64,000 nt of DNA. Origin: Gonium pectorale. Lineage: Eukaryota; Chlorophyta; Chlorophyceae; Chlamydomonadales; Volvocaceae. Every line of letters starts with the position of its first letter. Within the stretch, counting starts at the first letter, position 1. The translations under genes and the position numbers were made by a program. The DNA is taken from positions 897,593 through 961,592 of the forward strand of contig LSYV01000026.1 of NCBI GenBank assembly GCA_001584585.1, written 5' to 3'. Of the stretch, positions 63,276 through 64,000 are shown piece by piece. Under the pieces are notes generated by a model, which worked only from the letters and a program-made list of their open reading frames with translations, was not told the DNA's origin and did no database searches.

Positions 63276-64000
63276 ATGGACCGCGAGAAGGCGTTCACCA
63301 AGGCCCTCGCGCAGTATCGAGCGCAGTGCACAGAACTCTTCGGCCTTATACGCGACGAAGAAAAGAACAAGATCCGGCGCTGGGAGGATGAGAAGCCTTC
63401 GCTGGAGCTGCTGATTGCGTCGCTGAACCAGGTAGCGAGAGGTCGCGAACTCCGGCACCCGCCTGTTGCACCTTTGGGGCCCGTTCTTGACGCGCTCATC
63501 GCCACCCACACAGACATGCGACATTCTCAAGAAGGACAAGAAACGGCTTGCTGCTGAGCTTTCTGCTAAGCAACAGGCCACAGCCCCGCCATCGAGCGCG
63601 AAACAGGCCTCGAAGCAGGCCCCCTCCGACTCTAGCTCACACCATGGCGGCAAAGACCCTGCGCTGCTGCAGCGCGAGCTCGAAGAACTGCAGCGATGCC
63701 TGGAAGCTAAGGACACGGAGATAGCCGCATGCAATCAGGAGCTTGCGAGCTGTGAGCGGGCCGATGAGCGGGAATACCTGTCCACCAAATGCGTCGTGCT
63801 ACAGGTGATGGGGGAGGGGACAGGGAGGGGGGTTTTAGTTCGGGTGCATGGGGCTGCAGTTTGGGCAGCGGCGGCTCCTGCAGGGGCGATACCCTAGCCC
63901 CGCAGGAACCCGGCGAGGTTCCTTGCTGCCTCGTCCCGTATCCTTCAGCCTCCTGCTCCTCTTCATCACAAGCCTGCACCCACCCGCGGGTTTGACGCTG
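63276..64000 (+). CDS. Coiled-coil protein, 5' part (runs off window)
   Basis: The ATG at 63276 (GTGAAATGGAC) opens exon 1 (63276-63431: MDREKAFTKALAQYRAQCTE ... LIASLNQ), which joins in phase 0 to exon 2 (63514-63804: TCDILKKDKKRLAAELSAKQ ... LSTKCVVLQ) through a GTAGCG donor and a CACACAG acceptor. A GTGATG donor follows at 63805. A third exon may begin after the GCAG near 63905, but its frame is uncertain. The 149 residues seen are Lys/Glu/Gln-rich with heptads around a Ser/Ala/Pro/His linker (ALLQRELEELQRCLEAKDTE). A long coiled-coil scaffold is likely; the family is not recognised. Confidence 0.6.

Overview
The window is nuclear DNA from a green alga of the Chlamydomonas/Volvox lineage. 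The signs are: high GC, genes cut by many short introns with GTGAGT/GTGGGT/GTGCGG donors, TGTAA poly(A) signals, long Ala/Gln/Gly-rich low-complexity protein regions, and lineage-typical families (MYND-finger, F-box-like/ankyrin and LRR proteins). The species cannot be fixed from the sequence. It is not a prokaryotic or operon-type locus: no CRISPR array, operon or prokaryotic defence system is visible. All splice models were built by hand from reading frame, splice-site and family conservation.

Left third (1-20 kb). The 3' exon of a giant Gln/Ala-rich protein (to 3754) is followed by a three-exon F-box-like/LRR gene (5348-7928). A Ty3-type chromodomain LTR retrotransposon (9491-12956) has near-identical LTRs and a 5-bp target duplication, but its interior is rearranged: an inverted copy of its own 5' end flanks a 900-N gap and pol is frameshifted. 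After about 4 kb of gene-poor DNA, a partial duplicate of the F-box/LRR gene (17356-18354) carries a nonsense codon.

Middle (20-37 kb). A 1189-residue MYND-finger protein is encoded on the minus strand in three exons (24774-20292). Next to it lies a decayed coiled-coil coding relic (26708-25960). An 18-exon UvrD/PcrA-type DNA helicase with a probable organelle transit peptide (27376-36137) was recovered from start to stop, with all helicase motifs; one intron appears to be GC-AG.

Right half (37-64 kb). A minus-strand array of paralogous F-box-like ankyrin genes holds two intact copies (40073-38046; 45348-43195) and one pseudogene (49125-47955). Non-LTR retroelement debris and a dispersed repeat lie between them. 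An 11-exon ABCF (GCN20-type) ATPase gene (58362-51306) is head-to-head with the ribosomal protein eS19 gene (58750-59202) across a 387-bp shared promoter; both products act on the ribosome. An FHA-domain gene (minus, 62992-61222, internal exons unresolved) and the 5' end of a coiled-coil gene (63276 to the edge) close the window. The helicase (DNA maintenance) and the eS19/ABCF pair (translation) are housekeeping genes; the F-box-like ankyrin and LRR genes look like fast-evolving, duplicating families.
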